From the NCBI GenBank assembly GCA_964434425.1, contig CAYSVH010000006.1, positions 62,001 to 126,000 of the forward strand: 64,000 bases of DNA, written 5' to 3'. Origin of the DNA: CALMEC01 sp964434425 (GTDB lineage: Bacteria; Actinomycetota; Thermoleophilia; Miltoncostaeales; Miltoncostaeaceae). The notes under the pieces are model-generated. The model did not search any database and was not told the origin of the DNA. It worked only from the letters and a program-made list of their open reading frames with translations. The translations under genes were made by a program, and so were the position numbers. Within the stretch, counting starts at the first letter, position 1. Every line of letters begins with the position of its first letter. Positions 52,339-61,396 of the stretch are shown one piece after another.

Positions 52339-52572
52339 CGTGCGTGTGACGCTACCAGCCGATCGCGCCGCCCGACCTCACCCGCCGACGGCGTCCCGGC
52401 GCGAACGGGATGCCCCGTGTCCGGCACATCCCACCCGTCGACCACCCGCGTCGATGCGCGCTCACCGTCACACGTACCCCCGACCCCGCACCCGATGCTG
52501 TCGAGCCATGAGTTCCTGCACCGCCACCGGTCAGTCGTTCGACGACCGGCATCCACGCGACGGGAGAGGCCC

Positions 52573-52647
52573 ATGCCAGACTCGGGCGAGCGGCCCCGTC
52601 GCCGTCGTCGTCCGGCGTTTCCGACCAACGAGGTGAAGCCATGCTGA
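52573..52647 (+). CDS. possible 24-codon Arg-rich leader ORF
   Basis: ATG 52573 sits three bases behind GGGAGAGG and codes MPDSGERPRRRRRPAFPTNE then VKPC, stopping at 52645-52647 inside the first codons of the RibD-like gene (ATG 52641). The strong ribosome site and stop-start overlap suggest a translationally coupled leader, but length and composition leave doubt. The 234 bases before it, to the enolase gene, hold nothing else I can support. Confidence 0.35.
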   Translation: MPDSGERPRRRRRPAFPTNEVKPC

Positions 52648-53204
52648 TCTGCTCGATGACCGTCTCCGTCGACGGCTTCATCACCGATCGCGACGGCCGG
52701 TTCGACTGGTCGATACCGAGCGATGATCTATTCCGCTTCCATCTGGAGCGCGTCCGCGAACTCGGCGCCGCCCTTCTGGGTCGCCGGCTCTACGAGACCA
52801 TGCTCGTCTGGGAGACGGACACGGCGATGCGCCACGACGAGGCCTCGGTCGCGTTCGCCGACGCCTGGTCGGAGCTCCCGAAGGTCGTCTTCAGCCGCAC
52901 GCTCGACAGCGTCCAGGGCAACGCACGGCTCGCGAAGGGGGCGTTGGCCGACGAGGTCGCCGCGGCCCTCGCCGCGACCGACCAGGACGTCGAGATCGGC
53001 GGCGCCGACCTCGCCGGCCAGGCGATGCAACTCGGACTCGTGGACGAGGTGAACATGTTCCGCGCTCCGGTCATCGTCGGCGGCGGCACGCCGCTCATCC
53101 CGCCGGTCGACGAGCACATCCCCCTCGTTCTGGTCGAGACCAGAACCTTCGACGCGCAGGTGGTCTACGAGCGATACCGGCGCGTCACCGATACGTCGTC
53201 ATGA
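52641..53204 (+). CDS. RibD C-terminal/dihydrofolate-reductase-like protein
   Basis: A 187-residue DHFR-fold protein: MTVSVDGFITDRDGRFDW, LGAALLGRRLYETM, KVVFSRTLDSV, VEIGGADLAGQAMQLGLVDEVNMFRAPVIVGGGTPL. These are the hallmarks of the RibD_C/YyaP family of NADPH-dependent reductases of unknown substrate. The site GAGGTGAAG precedes the ATG. Confidence 0.88.
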   Translation: MLICSMTVSVDGFITDRDGRFDWSIPSDDLFRFHLERVRELGAALLGRRLYETMLVWETDTAMRHDEASVAFADAWSELPKVVFSRTLDSVQGNARLAKGALADEVAAALAATDQDVEIGGADLAGQAMQLGLVDEVNMFRAPVIVGGGTPLIPPVDEHIPLVLVETRTFDAQVVYERYRRVTDTSS

Positions 53205-53285
53205 CGGCATGGACGACGTGATGTCAGCGGAAAGCGCTCATGGAGGGGCACCGCACCCACGGCACCGAGCCTCCTCGAGGGGCGC

Positions 53286-54002
53286 TCACGTCACGGAGAT
53301 GAGGAACGACGTGAGAAATCCCAGCGCGGTGGCATAGGCCACATACGGACCGCCGTCCGAGTACGCCTCCGGCATGAGCGTGTCGGCGAGCGAGGCCAGC
53401 ACCGCCCCTGCCGCGAAGCCGAGCGGCCATGCCAGGGTCCCCGGATCGACACCGTCCAATGCCCCGTAGCCCGCGACCACCGCGACCGCGAGGATCGCCG
53501 CCGCGCCACTCCATGTCATGAGGACGCGGGCGTCGCTCATGCCCGCATCCTTCATCTTGCGCGCACCCACGACGGCCTCCGGGAAATTCGAGACGAAGAT
53601 CGCAACCAGCAGGGCGACCGCCGCGCCCTCGATCAGGCTCACGCCGAGCGCCAGGTTCTCGGGCACCCCGTCGAGCGTGACCCCGGCGAGGAGCGCCAGG
53701 CCCACGGCCGAGCCGCGTATGTGCAAGGTGCGTGTCCGTGCCTCGAGGGCCGCATCGATCACGATGAACACCGTTGCTCCGAGCACGAATGCGACCGCCG
53801 CTCTCAGCGCTCCCCCCTGCTCGTAGGCCTCCAGGAAGAGCTCGAACGCGACCGCGGTGATGAGAGCACCCGATGCGAACGCCAGCAGCCACGCCGTCAC
53901 CACACGCGGGAGTGTCCACCGCACACCGACCACAGCACCGATGACGAGGGCGCCGGATGCGGTCACCGCGAACAGGATCACCCGCCCCCACTGCCCCGGC
54001 AT
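53286..54002 (-). CDS. ZIP-family metal transporter
   Basis: A 238-residue membrane protein with about eight helices. DGVPENLALGVSLIEG in the fourth helix and FVSNFPEAVVGARKM in the fifth are the two metal-site motifs of ZIP (GufA subgroup), although the histidines common in zinc importers are largely replaced. It would move a divalent metal across the cytoplasmic membrane. The ATG overlaps the stop of a 43-codon upstream ORF (TGATG). Confidence 0.8.
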   Translation of the reverse strand: MPGQWGRVILFAVTASGALVIGAVVGVRWTLPRVVTAWLLAFASGALITAVAFELFLEAYEQGGALRAAVAFVLGATVFIVIDAALEARTRTLHIRGSAVGLALLAGVTLDGVPENLALGVSLIEGAAVALLVAIFVSNFPEAVVGARKMKDAGMSDARVLMTWSGAAAILAVAVVAGYGALDGVDPGTLAWPLGFAAGAVLASLADTLMPEAYSDGGPYVAYATALGFLTSFLISVT

Positions 54003-54133
54003 CAGGCGCGCCCCGTTCGACCGGCATCCATGACGCACATCCTGGGGAGAAAGGCAGCCACGGTCCCACGGCCCGCGGCGACCCGCACGCCGATGGTCAC
54101 GACGGTTGCGCTGGGTGTGGACGCGGTCAGCAT
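54002..54133 (-). CDS. small ORF coupled to ZIP transporter
   Basis: A 43-residue product: MLTASTPSATVVTIGVRVAA, then GRGTVAAFLPRMCVMDAGRTGRA. GGAGGGAG sits five bases upstream of the ATG, the strongest ribosome site in the neighbourhood, while the ZIP gene has none of its own, and the stop overlaps the ZIP ATG. It is therefore probably translated, perhaps only to drive translation of the transporter. No family recognised. Confidence 0.5.
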   Translation of the reverse strand: MLTASTPSATVVTIGVRVAAGRGTVAAFLPRMCVMDAGRTGRA

Positions 54134-54488
54134 CGGGTCTCCCTCCGGCGTTCGGTCTCGTCCGGAATCTACGCCGCGGGGTCACCGCCGCCGAGGCGAC
54201 GGCACACGATGGACCACTGCATGCGCGGATCCTGCGTCGCGTCGTCGTACATCGAGGGGCACCCACTGTGAACGGCCTCGGAACGTCATTCGTCGTGCCA
54301 CGGCTCGTTCGCGTACGTCGAGCACAGTCCGTTCACGGCCCAGCGAACGGACAACCATGGCGCGGTACCCGTCTCGGGCGATCACCGAGAGCCGAATGAT
54401 CGTCGCCCCGCCTCATGGCCATCCAACGGTCGGTCCTGAGGCGCGCTCCTCCGCTCAGGGGTCCTCGCCTCCACCCGCCGCGAGGAGG
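54134..54488. other. 355-base intergenic region
   Basis: Between the ZIP leader ORF and the XRE regulator (both minus strand) I see no coding frame with supporting features. It should hold the promoter of the leader-ZIP pair and the end of the XRE transcript. Confidence 0.4.
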
Positions 54489-55082
54489 TCAGTCGGCGGA
54501 GCGATGCAGGTGGGCGCGATGGCCGTCGCGATCGAAGATCATGATGAGCTCGGCCGGTCCGTCCATCGCCGTGAGCGCATGCGGGGTCATGGTGGCGAAC
54601 TCCGCGGCCTCCCCCGCCTCGACGACGACACGACGATCACCCAGCAGCAGACAGACGCGCCCCTCCATGACGAAGAACCAGTCGTGCCCCGGGTGGACCT
54701 TCTGTTCGGGTGGCTCGTCGGTGGGCTCGATCCTCATCTTGAGGGTGACGGCGCTGCCCTCGGTCCGGCTCAGCATCCACGTGGTGTGACCACCGGTCCG
54801 GTAGGCGGTCGGACGGATGACCACGTCGCCATCGCCTTCGCCGAGGTCGAGCAGGGTGTCCAGATCGACGTCGAGCGCCCGGGCCAGCGGCAGAAGGACG
54901 TCGAGGCCGATGGAGCGCTTGCCCGTCTCGATCCGGCTGATGGTCGACGCGCTCAGATGCGCTCGGGCCGCCACATCGTCGAGTGAGAGGCCGAGGCCGG
55001 TGCGAAGACTCCGGAGCCGCGCCCGGACGACCCTCTCGATCCGCTGCGGGTCAGAAGCCCCGCCATCGTCACCGTCGCCCAA
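54489..55082 (-). CDS. XRE-family regulator with cupin sensor domain
   Basis: A 197-residue regulator. Helix-turn-helix LRSLRTGLGLSLDDVAARAHLSASTISRIETGKRSIGLDVLLPLARAL at about 23-70, followed by a cupin: PGHDWFFVMEGRVCLLLGDRRVVVEAGEAAEFATMTPHALTA. TTG 55082 is chosen because GAGGAGG lies six bases upstream. It is divergent from the fused oxidoreductase-methyltransferase across 72 bases containing palindromic sites, so it very likely controls that gene and itself. Confidence 0.88.
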   Translation of the reverse strand: MGDGDDGGASDPQRIERVVRARLRSLRTGLGLSLDDVAARAHLSASTISRIETGKRSIGLDVLLPLARALDVDLDTLLDLGEGDGDVVIRPTAYRTGGHTTWMLSRTEGSAVTLKMRIEPTDEPPEQKVHPGHDWFFVMEGRVCLLLGDRRVVVEAGEAAEFATMTPHALTAMDGPAELIMIFDRDGHRAHLHRSAD

Positions 55083-55097
55083 CCCCACCCTCCTCGT

Positions 55098-55127
55098 CTT
55101 GCGTATTCCGCAAGGCCTCTTGCGCAA
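55098..55127. promoter_or_regulatory. candidate XRE operator sites
   Basis: CTTGCG-TATTC-CGCAAG (55098-55114) is a perfect inverted repeat, and TTGCGCAA (55120-55127) is a second palindrome of the same half-site. Both lie between the divergent XRE and oxidoreductase genes. Confidence 0.65.
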
Positions 55128-55154
55128 ACGGAGATTACTCCTATCGTGAAGGTC

Positions 55155-56732
55155 ATGAGCCAGCACGCACTTCACACCGTTGACCGCCACTGCGATGTCG
55201 CCGTCGTCGGTGGCTCGGCCGCCGGGTTGGCGGCGGCACTCCAGCTTGTCCGCCAGCGCCGATCCGTGATCGTCGTCGACTCCGGCGAACCGCGCAACGC
55301 TCCCGCCGCGCACATGCACGGCTACCCGGGATTCGACGGTCGGGCGCCCGCCGACCTCGCCGCCGCGGCCCGGGCAGAGGTCCGCGGCTACGGCGGCGAG
55401 GTCGTTCCCGGCCGGGTCGTCGATGTGACGCGATCCGGGGATGCCTTCCACCTGGACCTGGCCGGTGGTCACGCCATCGTCGCTCGCCGAGTGCTCGTCG
55501 CCACCGGCCTCGCCGATGTTCTCCCCGACATCCCGGGGCTCACGGCCCACTGGGGCCGAGATGTCATCCACTGCCCGTTCTGCCATGGGTTCGAGGTCCG
55601 GGACGGGCGGCTCGTCCAGATCGTCACCCATCCCCTGGGTCTGCACTCCGCGCCGCTCTTCCGCCGGCTGACCGACCGGCACACGCTGGTGGTGCACGGC
55701 GACGTGGACGTCGACGACGCCCGGCTCGCGGCCCTGGCGGATGCCGGGGCGGAGGTCGTGAGGGGTACCGTCACACGCATCGTCGAAAATGCGGCGGGCG
55801 ATGTCACCGGGGTCGCGCTGTCCGATCGCACCATCGACGCCGACGTCGTGGCCGTGGGACCCGGGGTCTCGGCGAGAGTCGAGCCGTTCGCGTCAGTGGG
55901 CCTCGCACCATCGCCGCATCCGTCCGGCATCGGCACCGTGCTCACGACCGACGAGCGCGGCGCGACGACGGTGGCGGGCGTCTACGCGGCGGGCAACGTC
56001 ACCGACCCGAGCCACAACGTGCCGATGGCCGCGGCCCACGGCAGCTGGATCGGAGCGATGATCGCGTTCGACCTGGCCGAGCAGGACGTGACCGCCGGAG
56101 CCGCGACGTCGGGCAACGCGACCGACTGGGACCACCGGTACAGCGGTGAGCGGATGTGGAGCGGACGCCCCAACGCCGCCCTGGTCCGCGAGGCGGGAGG
56201 CCTCGTGCCCGGACACGCCCTCGACGTCGGCGCCGGCGAGGGCGGCGACGCGATCTGGCTGGCCGAACGGGGCTGGCGGGTGACGGCGAGCGACATCTCC
56301 CGTCGGGCGCTCGACCGGATCGCCTCCGAGGCTGACTCCCGTTCGCTCGACGTCGCGTGCCTGAACGCCGATGCCAACGGCCTCGCACCGTTCGCCTCTC
56401 AGACGTTCGACCTGGTCACCGCCCACTACGCCTCGATCCCCCGCACGCCCGACGGCCGCGCGGTCCGCAACATGGTGGACGCGGTCGCACCCGGGGGCAT
56501 GCTCCTCGTCGTCACCCACGACCCGGAGCCGATGCGCACGCCGGTCGATACGACGACCGCCAGCAGGCCGTTCGACGCCGATGCCTACGTGTCGGTCGAC
56601 GAGGTGGCGGCGGTGATCACGCGACTGCCCGGCTGGCGCATCGAGGTACACGCGACGGTGCCACGCCCCGGCGGAGCCACCTCGTCGCACCGCGTGGACG
56701 ACATCGTGTTGCGCGCACGTCGCGAGGGGTGA
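55155..56732 (+). CDS. fusion: thioredoxin-reductase-like flavoprotein + class I methyltransferase
   Basis: A 525-residue two-domain enzyme. Residues to about 305 follow the thioredoxin reductase fold: DVAVVGGSAAGLAAALQLVRQ (FAD), DSGEPRNAPAAHMHGYPGFDG, redox pair in IHCPFCHGFEVRDG, and AGVYAAGNVTDP. The NADP-binding glycine motif is poor (QIVTHPLGLHSA). From about 320, DHRYSGERMWSGRPNAALVRE and ALDVGAGEGGDAIWLAERGW begin a SAM methyltransferase. Such bifunctional proteins occur in Actinomycetota; substrate unknown. ATG 55155 is used; GTG 55146 is possible. Regulated by the divergent XRE protein. Confidence 0.85.
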   Translation: MSQHALHTVDRHCDVAVVGGSAAGLAAALQLVRQRRSVIVVDSGEPRNAPAAHMHGYPGFDGRAPADLAAAARAEVRGYGGEVVPGRVVDVTRSGDAFHLDLAGGHAIVARRVLVATGLADVLPDIPGLTAHWGRDVIHCPFCHGFEVRDGRLVQIVTHPLGLHSAPLFRRLTDRHTLVVHGDVDVDDARLAALADAGAEVVRGTVTRIVENAAGDVTGVALSDRTIDADVVAVGPGVSARVEPFASVGLAPSPHPSGIGTVLTTDERGATTVAGVYAAGNVTDPSHNVPMAAAHGSWIGAMIAFDLAEQDVTAGAATSGNATDWDHRYSGERMWSGRPNAALVREAGGLVPGHALDVGAGEGGDAIWLAERGWRVTASDISRRALDRIASEADSRSLDVACLNADANGLAPFASQTFDLVTAHYASIPRTPDGRAVRNMVDAVAPGGMLLVVTHDPEPMRTPVDTTTASRPFDADAYVSVDEVAAVITRLPGWRIEVHATVPRPGGATSSHRVDDIVLRARREG

Positions 56733-56734
56733 GC

Positions 56735-56859
56735 GCTTCGACGCGCCGATCGCCACGTTCCGTGATTGGCTGGAGGCGAACCTGACCACCATCACGGTCG
56801 TCGTGACGGCACTCATCGGCGCCGTCCTTCTGGGTCAGGGTCTCGCCGTCTTCGACTGA
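56735..56859 (+). pseudogene. C-terminal remnant of a GAP/LysE-like membrane protein
   Basis: In the frame ending at TGA 56857-56859 the codons read ERFDAPIATFRDWLEANLTT, ITVVVTALIGAVLLGQGLAV, FD: an amphipathic linker and final membrane helix like those ending GAP-family (Sap/LysE-like) proteins. There is no start or upstream part; it follows the fusion gene stop directly, implying deletion of the rest. Confidence 0.45.
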
Positions 56860-56916
56860 CCTCACGGACCGAACCAGGGGATCACGTCGCGACGGATGCC
56901 GTGGCCCGTCCCGATG

Positions 56917-57567
56917 TCAGCCGAAGAGCCCGCCGAGCGGACCGGGAAGGACGTCCTTGAGCCATGCGCGCGCGTCGTCCTTCACGCCCTGGATGAGCGC
57001 GTCGCGCAGGATCGATTCGGGTGACCGGCCCTGGTCGGCTTCCGTGAGGATGGTCCTCACGTCGATGCGGTCGAGCGACCAGCGCAGCATGTCGGCGGTC
57101 GGCGGCAGCCGATCGAGCAGGGCGTCCGGGACGCTGTTCACAAGGGGGTCCGGGATACCGAGCTGATCGGCGAGGGACGGGAGAAGCGCCGATGCCTTCG
57201 GCAGCTGCCCCGCCGCGTCGAGCCGGTCGATGGCGTGTTCCAGCCCCTCCTTGATCGTCTCCGCGAGACCGTTCTCGTCCGTGCCGGCCTCACGCGCGAG
57301 TTCGGCACGGTCCTCCGGCGACAGCAGCGACAGCAGGAGCCGCTCACGGCTCACGCCGAGCTCGCAGGCGGCATCGTTGACACCCGTGACGACGACGGTC
57401 TCCACCAGGCCGGCGAGTTCGTCCGGAGCGGTCCGTCCGAGGTCCTGGCAGGGGTCCGCCGAACGCTGCGGCACGAAGTCGGCGCCGCCGGCCGCGAGCT
57501 GGACGCCGAGCAGGCCGGCCCCCAGGACGAGGGCCGCGACGATGAGGACGATTCCGCGCGTGTTCAT
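56917..57567 (-). CDS. predicted exported or membrane-anchored protein, unknown
   Basis: A 216-residue protein with an N-terminal hydrophobic segment (GIVLIVAALVLGAGLLGVQLAAGG) that is either a signal or an anchor, two cysteines (DPCQDLG, DAACELG) and an all-helical remainder (SRERLLLSLLSPEDRAELAREAG, DALIQGVKDDARAWLKDVLP). Its ATG overlaps the stop of the MFS transporter gene, so the two are co-translated and may form an efflux unit. No family recognised. Confidence 0.65.
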   Translation of the reverse strand: MNTRGIVLIVAALVLGAGLLGVQLAAGGADFVPQRSADPCQDLGRTAPDELAGLVETVVVTGVNDAACELGVSRERLLLSLLSPEDRAELAREAGTDENGLAETIKEGLEHAIDRLDAAGQLPKASALLPSLADQLGIPDPLVNSVPDALLDRLPPTADMLRWSLDRIDVRTILTEADQGRSPESILRDALIQGVKDDARAWLKDVLPGPLGGLFG

Positions 57568-58934
57568 GACCGGGTGGCCGCCTCGCGGAGGAACAGCGCG
57601 GGGATGATCGCGACGAGCGCGAGCGCCGCGGCGGCGAGGAACGCCATCCGGAAGGCGCGCGTCGCCGCCCGTTCGAGCTGGTCGTCGAGACGGACCTCGA
57701 GGGCACGGGCCTGCTCAGCCTGGTCATCGGGCAGGTCCGCCCTCGCGAAGGCGGCGCTCAGATCGGGGACGCGGCCCCGCTCGGCGACGAGCTGTTCACC
57801 CAGCCCCTCGGCGAGCCTCAGTTTGCTCGCCGTCGGAAGGTCGGAGTCGAGCACCTGGGCGGTGATCGCCTCCTGCGCGGGAGCCTGCGCCCTCTGCAGA
57901 TCGGCCGTGAAGATCGGCGTGAGGATCACGAGGCCGACCACGATGCCCCCGTGACGCGCGGCGATCGTCCACCCGCCGTGGAGTGCCCGTGGGACGCGGT
58001 CGCGCAACGCCGACTGGGTGAGCGAGTCGACCGTCAGGCCGAGCCCGAAGCCGACGAGGATCTGCGGGGGGATCGTCCACATCGGGTTGGCATCGGGCAT
58101 GAAGGCGAGACCGACGAGCCCGCCGCCGACAAGGACCGATCCGGCGATCGCCTCGGCGCGGGCACCGGCCCGCGCCGCCCGGGCGAGTGGAGCCGCGGCG
58201 ATGGCGGCGAGCGGGATGGCAGCCACCGTGACGGCGGCGAGTGCGGGCGAGCGCCGCCAGCCCTCGACGAGAAGGAGGACGAGGAGGAAGAGCGCCGCGG
58301 TGAGCGCGGCCGACACGAACGCCAGGGCGAGGTTCGCGGGAATATCGGGACGATCGAGTCCGCCATCCTGCCGTTCGACGTCAGGGCGCAGGCGCAACGC
58401 GACCGGCACCGCCAGGAGAACGAGGGGAACCTGGACGATGAAGATCGATTGCCAGCTGATCCACTCGGTCATGAGGCCGCCGACGGTGGGCCCGATGGCC
58501 GACCCCGCGACGCCGGCGGCGATCCACAGGGCGACCCCGCGGATCTCGTCCCGCGACGCGGCGACGAGCAGTTCGAGGCATGCGGCGATCACGAGGGCGC
58601 CGCCGACGGCCTGAAGGACGCGGGAGCCGATCAGGATCGGGAGCGTGCCGGCGAGCGCGCAACCGGCCGACGCCGCGGCGAACACGACGAGCCCCACCGC
58701 CGCCGCCGCGCCGGCGGCACCGCGCGTGCAGATCCTGGCAGCGGGCACCGCGGCGAGCGCCAGGACCAGGTTGAACCCCGTCAGGACCCACGCGACCTGG
58801 GACACCTCGGCATCGAGCTCGCGAAGGATGTCGGGCAGCGCCAGGGTGACGATCGCCGAATCGGCGAGCACGATGCCCACAGCGAGCGACAGCAGGGCCA
58901 CCGCGACGTTCGTGGATTTCTCGTGGGCAGTCAA
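57564..58934 (-). CDS. MFS drug/proton antiporter (DHA2, EmrB/QacA-like)
   Basis: A 456-residue membrane protein of about 14 helices. VLADSAIVTLALPDILRELDAEVSQVAWVLTGFNL and GSRVLQAVGGALVIAACLEL are the first-helix and motif C-like patterns of the DHA2 family; LWIAAGVAGSAIGPTVGGLMTEWISWQSIFIVQVP is motif C proper. TTG 58934 is the best start in frame, without a ribosome site. Probable multidrug or metabolite exporter. The 226 bases upstream to 59160 hold no gene. Confidence 0.87.
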   Translation of the reverse strand: MTAHEKSTNVAVALLSLAVGIVLADSAIVTLALPDILRELDAEVSQVAWVLTGFNLVLALAAVPAARICTRGAAGAAAAVGLVVFAAASAGCALAGTLPILIGSRVLQAVGGALVIAACLELLVAASRDEIRGVALWIAAGVAGSAIGPTVGGLMTEWISWQSIFIVQVPLVLLAVPVALRLRPDVERQDGGLDRPDIPANLALAFVSAALTAALFLLVLLLVEGWRRSPALAAVTVAAIPLAAIAAAPLARAARAGARAEAIAGSVLVGGGLVGLAFMPDANPMWTIPPQILVGFGLGLTVDSLTQSALRDRVPRALHGGWTIAARHGGIVVGLVILTPIFTADLQRAQAPAQEAITAQVLDSDLPTASKLRLAEGLGEQLVAERGRVPDLSAAFARADLPDDQAEQARALEVRLDDQLERAATRAFRMAFLAAAALALVAIIPALFLREAATRS

Positions 58935-59160
58935 AGGGTGATCGGACGTCGCGGAGACGGACGCATGCGGCGGTGGCGATCGCCTCCGTCCCCGGTGCCG
59001 ATGGCACCGGTGCCCGTCCCGACGCCAGAGTACCGGCACCCGGAGGACTCGGTCACACGCCACGTCCCGGACCATCGGGTACGCGTCCCCGGTGACCGGC
59101 CGGAGCGGATCATCCGAGGGCGACGGGAGTGCTCGGTGAGCGGCCCGGGCGCCATAGGGC

Positions 59161-60537
59161 TCACGCGGCGGTGCGCACGGCGCCGATCGCGGCGTCCAGC
59201 CGGTCCCAGATGCGATCGATCCAGTCGAGGTGTTCCGGCTTCATCAGCACGGAGCGCAGGCAGGTCACCGTGTCCCGGTCGATCGCCATGTCTCCCGGCG
59301 CGTCGAAGAACGCGATCGGGAGCTCGGCGAGGGCGAGATGGAGATCACGCAGCGCCGCCTCCTCGAAGACACGCCGGGCCAGTGACGAGGCCTCACTCAC
59401 GCTCGCGGCGTGGACCGACCAGGTCACGACGTCGAGTTCGGGCGGGGACGGGGTGACGAACCGTTCATCGGCGACCAGCCGCTCGTGGAGTGCCAGCGCC
59501 GCCGCACGGCACCGGCCGAGGTCACGGGCGAAGTCGCCCTCCGGCACGAGCGGCAAGAGCTCCTGCGTCGCCCAGAGCGCGACGGCCGACGCACCCGCGC
59601 GCGAGCACTCCAGGCTGATCTCACCGAGATGGAGCTCATCAGAGGTGAAGTACGTGTAGGGCGAGCTGTGCCGGTAGTGGCGGCCGACCGACGGGTCGCG
59701 GAAGAGGACACAGCCGCATCCGTAGGGCTGGAGACCGTGCTTGTGCGGGTCGACCACGATCGAGTCGACCTCGCCCAGCCGGTCGTACGCCGCACGCGCC
59801 TCCGGGCCCAGGGTGCCGGTGAGACCGAAGTAGCCGCCGTAGGCGGCGTCCGCGTGCAGGCGGAAGCCGTGACGCTCGCGCAGCTCGAGCAACGCCGGGA
59901 GAGGATCGACCGCACCGGTGGCGGTGGTGCCGATCGTCGCCACGACGGTCCCGATACCGCCCTGCACCAGTCGCGTCCGGAGCGCCTCCATGTCCATGCG
60001 TCCGTACCGGTCGACGGGGATCGTCTCGACGTCCATGCCCAGCACCGCGCCGATGCGCGGGTGGGTGTAGTGCCCCTGTTCGGAGACGGCCACGGCGGCG
60101 CCGGGACCGGTCTCGCGGGCGATCCACAGCGCCTCCAGGTTCGCCATCGTGCCGCCGGAGGTCAGATGGCCGAGGTGGGACTCCCATCCGAACATGGCGG
60201 CGAGTTCAGCGACCGCCTCCTTCTCCATCCGTGAGCTGGCACGGCCACCGTCGAGGGCGTGGTTGTTGGGGTTGATCCACTGTGACAGTGCGTAGGCCAG
60301 CCGCGCGACCGGATGAGGCGGCTTCAGCATCTGGCCGACGTAGAGCGGATGGAAGTACGGGAGGTTGTCCCGCATCCGCTCCGCGACCCGATGGAGGACG
60401 GCGTGGACGCCCGCCGCACCGCTGGTGGCCGATGCGGCGGGCGGCAGATCGTCGAAGCCGGCGGCCAGGGCACCCAGCGCGGCACGCAGGTCGTCGAGGG
60501 ATGCGGGGTCGAGCGGGATCGAGGCGTCGGGCACCAT
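59161..60537 (-). CDS. PLP-dependent group II amino acid decarboxylase
   Basis: A 458-residue enzyme of the aromatic-L-amino-acid/glutamate decarboxylase fold. GHLTSGGTMANLEAL binds the PLP phosphate, HADAAYGGYFG holds the PLP-pairing Asp, and VDPHKHGLQPYGCGCVLFRD contains the Schiff-base Lys. YFHPLYVGQMLKPPHPVARL recalls tyrosine/aspartate-decarboxylase relatives. The amino acid used cannot be told. Single gene; the MFS gene lies beyond its stop. Confidence 0.88.
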   Translation of the reverse strand: MVPDASIPLDPASLDDLRAALGALAAGFDDLPPAASATSGAAGVHAVLHRVAERMRDNLPYFHPLYVGQMLKPPHPVARLAYALSQWINPNNHALDGGRASSRMEKEAVAELAAMFGWESHLGHLTSGGTMANLEALWIARETGPGAAVAVSEQGHYTHPRIGAVLGMDVETIPVDRYGRMDMEALRTRLVQGGIGTVVATIGTTATGAVDPLPALLELRERHGFRLHADAAYGGYFGLTGTLGPEARAAYDRLGEVDSIVVDPHKHGLQPYGCGCVLFRDPSVGRHYRHSSPYTYFTSDELHLGEISLECSRAGASAVALWATQELLPLVPEGDFARDLGRCRAAALALHERLVADERFVTPSPPELDVVTWSVHAASVSEASSLARRVFEEAALRDLHLALAELPIAFFDAPGDMAIDRDTVTCLRSVLMKPEHLDWIDRIWDRLDAAIGAVRTAA

Positions 60538-60602
60538 CGGTGGTCCTTTCCGCGTTCCGGTACGGCGGACTCCGGTCCGGGCTCCCCCACCATGACAGGC
60601 CG

Positions 60603-60642
60603 GACGACGAGGGCACCCGCGACCCGCCTCCTCCTCGTCGTC
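60603..60642. terminator. hairpin downstream of exported-protein gene
   Basis: GACGACGAGG (60603-60612) pairs with CCTCGTCGTC (60633-60642), in the 166-base gap after the stop at 60704 on the minus strand. It may end the respiratory operon. Confidence 0.45.
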
Positions 60643-60703
60643 AGGCCTGCTCCGTCCGGATCCGATCGCAGACGAGGGTGGACAGCGATACGACTGAATC
60701 CCC

Positions 60704-61387
60704 TTAGAGAGCCTCGGTCGGAGGAGTCCCCTCCTCGTCGCCGCTCCGAAGGCGCTTCAGCACCCACGCGCCGAACAGCAGACAGGCCGCGGTCGCCACC
60801 AGCATCACCACGAACAGCGCCGTCGGAAACGACGCGATGCCCACCCAGTAGAGCGTGCCCCTGATCTCGGCCGCCTCGGTCCCCACCGTGATCGGGATCC
60901 GATAGTCCCAGAGCTTCGTGCGCTCCTCCCGATCGGTCACGGCCGACGGCACGCCCTGCCTCCGGTAGTGGGTCCGGCGATCGAACCACCGGTAGCGGCC
61001 CCCGTCCCCCACCCTCACCCACCGCGGCGGCGCGGAGGCGTCCTCGTTCCCGTTGGGCCGCGTCCGGCCCAGCCGATCGTTGCTCGGCGCCATCGACGGT
61101 GACATGACGTTCACGAACACGGGACCGTCCGACGTGATCCGCGCGTACGGCTCGCCCTCGTACCCCTCCACCACCACCGTGTGCCCGCTGCGGTTCACGA
61201 GCTCCAGCTGCTCATCCGCGTCGAGCATGCGGACGTCGATACCCGCACCCAACGGCGAGGGGGTGATGCCGTCCACGACGGACGCGAACGCATGGGAGCC
61301 GTCATGGGCCGCCGCCCTCCTCTCGTCGCCCGCCACGAGGACGACGAGCGCGACGAGGAGGGCGACCGGAAGCGATGCACCCCTCAC
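60704..61387 (-). CDS. exported, C-terminally anchored protein of the respiratory operon
   Basis: A 227-residue protein: Sec signal (LPVALLVALVVLVAG), an extracellular domain (IDVRMLDADEQLELVNRSGHTVVVEGYEGEPYARI, WVRVGDGGRYRWFDRRTHYRR, LWDYRIPITVG) and a C-terminal membrane helix (FPTALFVVMLVATAACLLFG) followed by basic and acidic residues. The domain recurs in Actinomycetota beside copper and cytochrome genes; a role in metal handling or oxidase assembly is inference. GTG 61387 lies nine bases after the cytochrome c stop. Confidence 0.7.
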   Translation of the reverse strand: MRGASLPVALLVALVVLVAGDERRAAAHDGSHAFASVVDGITPSPLGAGIDVRMLDADEQLELVNRSGHTVVVEGYEGEPYARITSDGPVFVNVMSPSMAPSNDRLGRTRPNGNEDASAPPRWVRVGDGGRYRWFDRRTHYRRQGVPSAVTDREERTKLWDYRIPITVGTEAAEIRGTLYWVGIASFPTALFVVMLVATAACLLFGAWVLKRLRSGDEEGTPPTEAL

Positions 61388-61396
61388 ATCGGGGCC

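Noticed and set aside
54134..54488. Several small frames in the ZIP-XRE gap
   Set aside because: None has a ribosome site, a family motif or favourable codon use.
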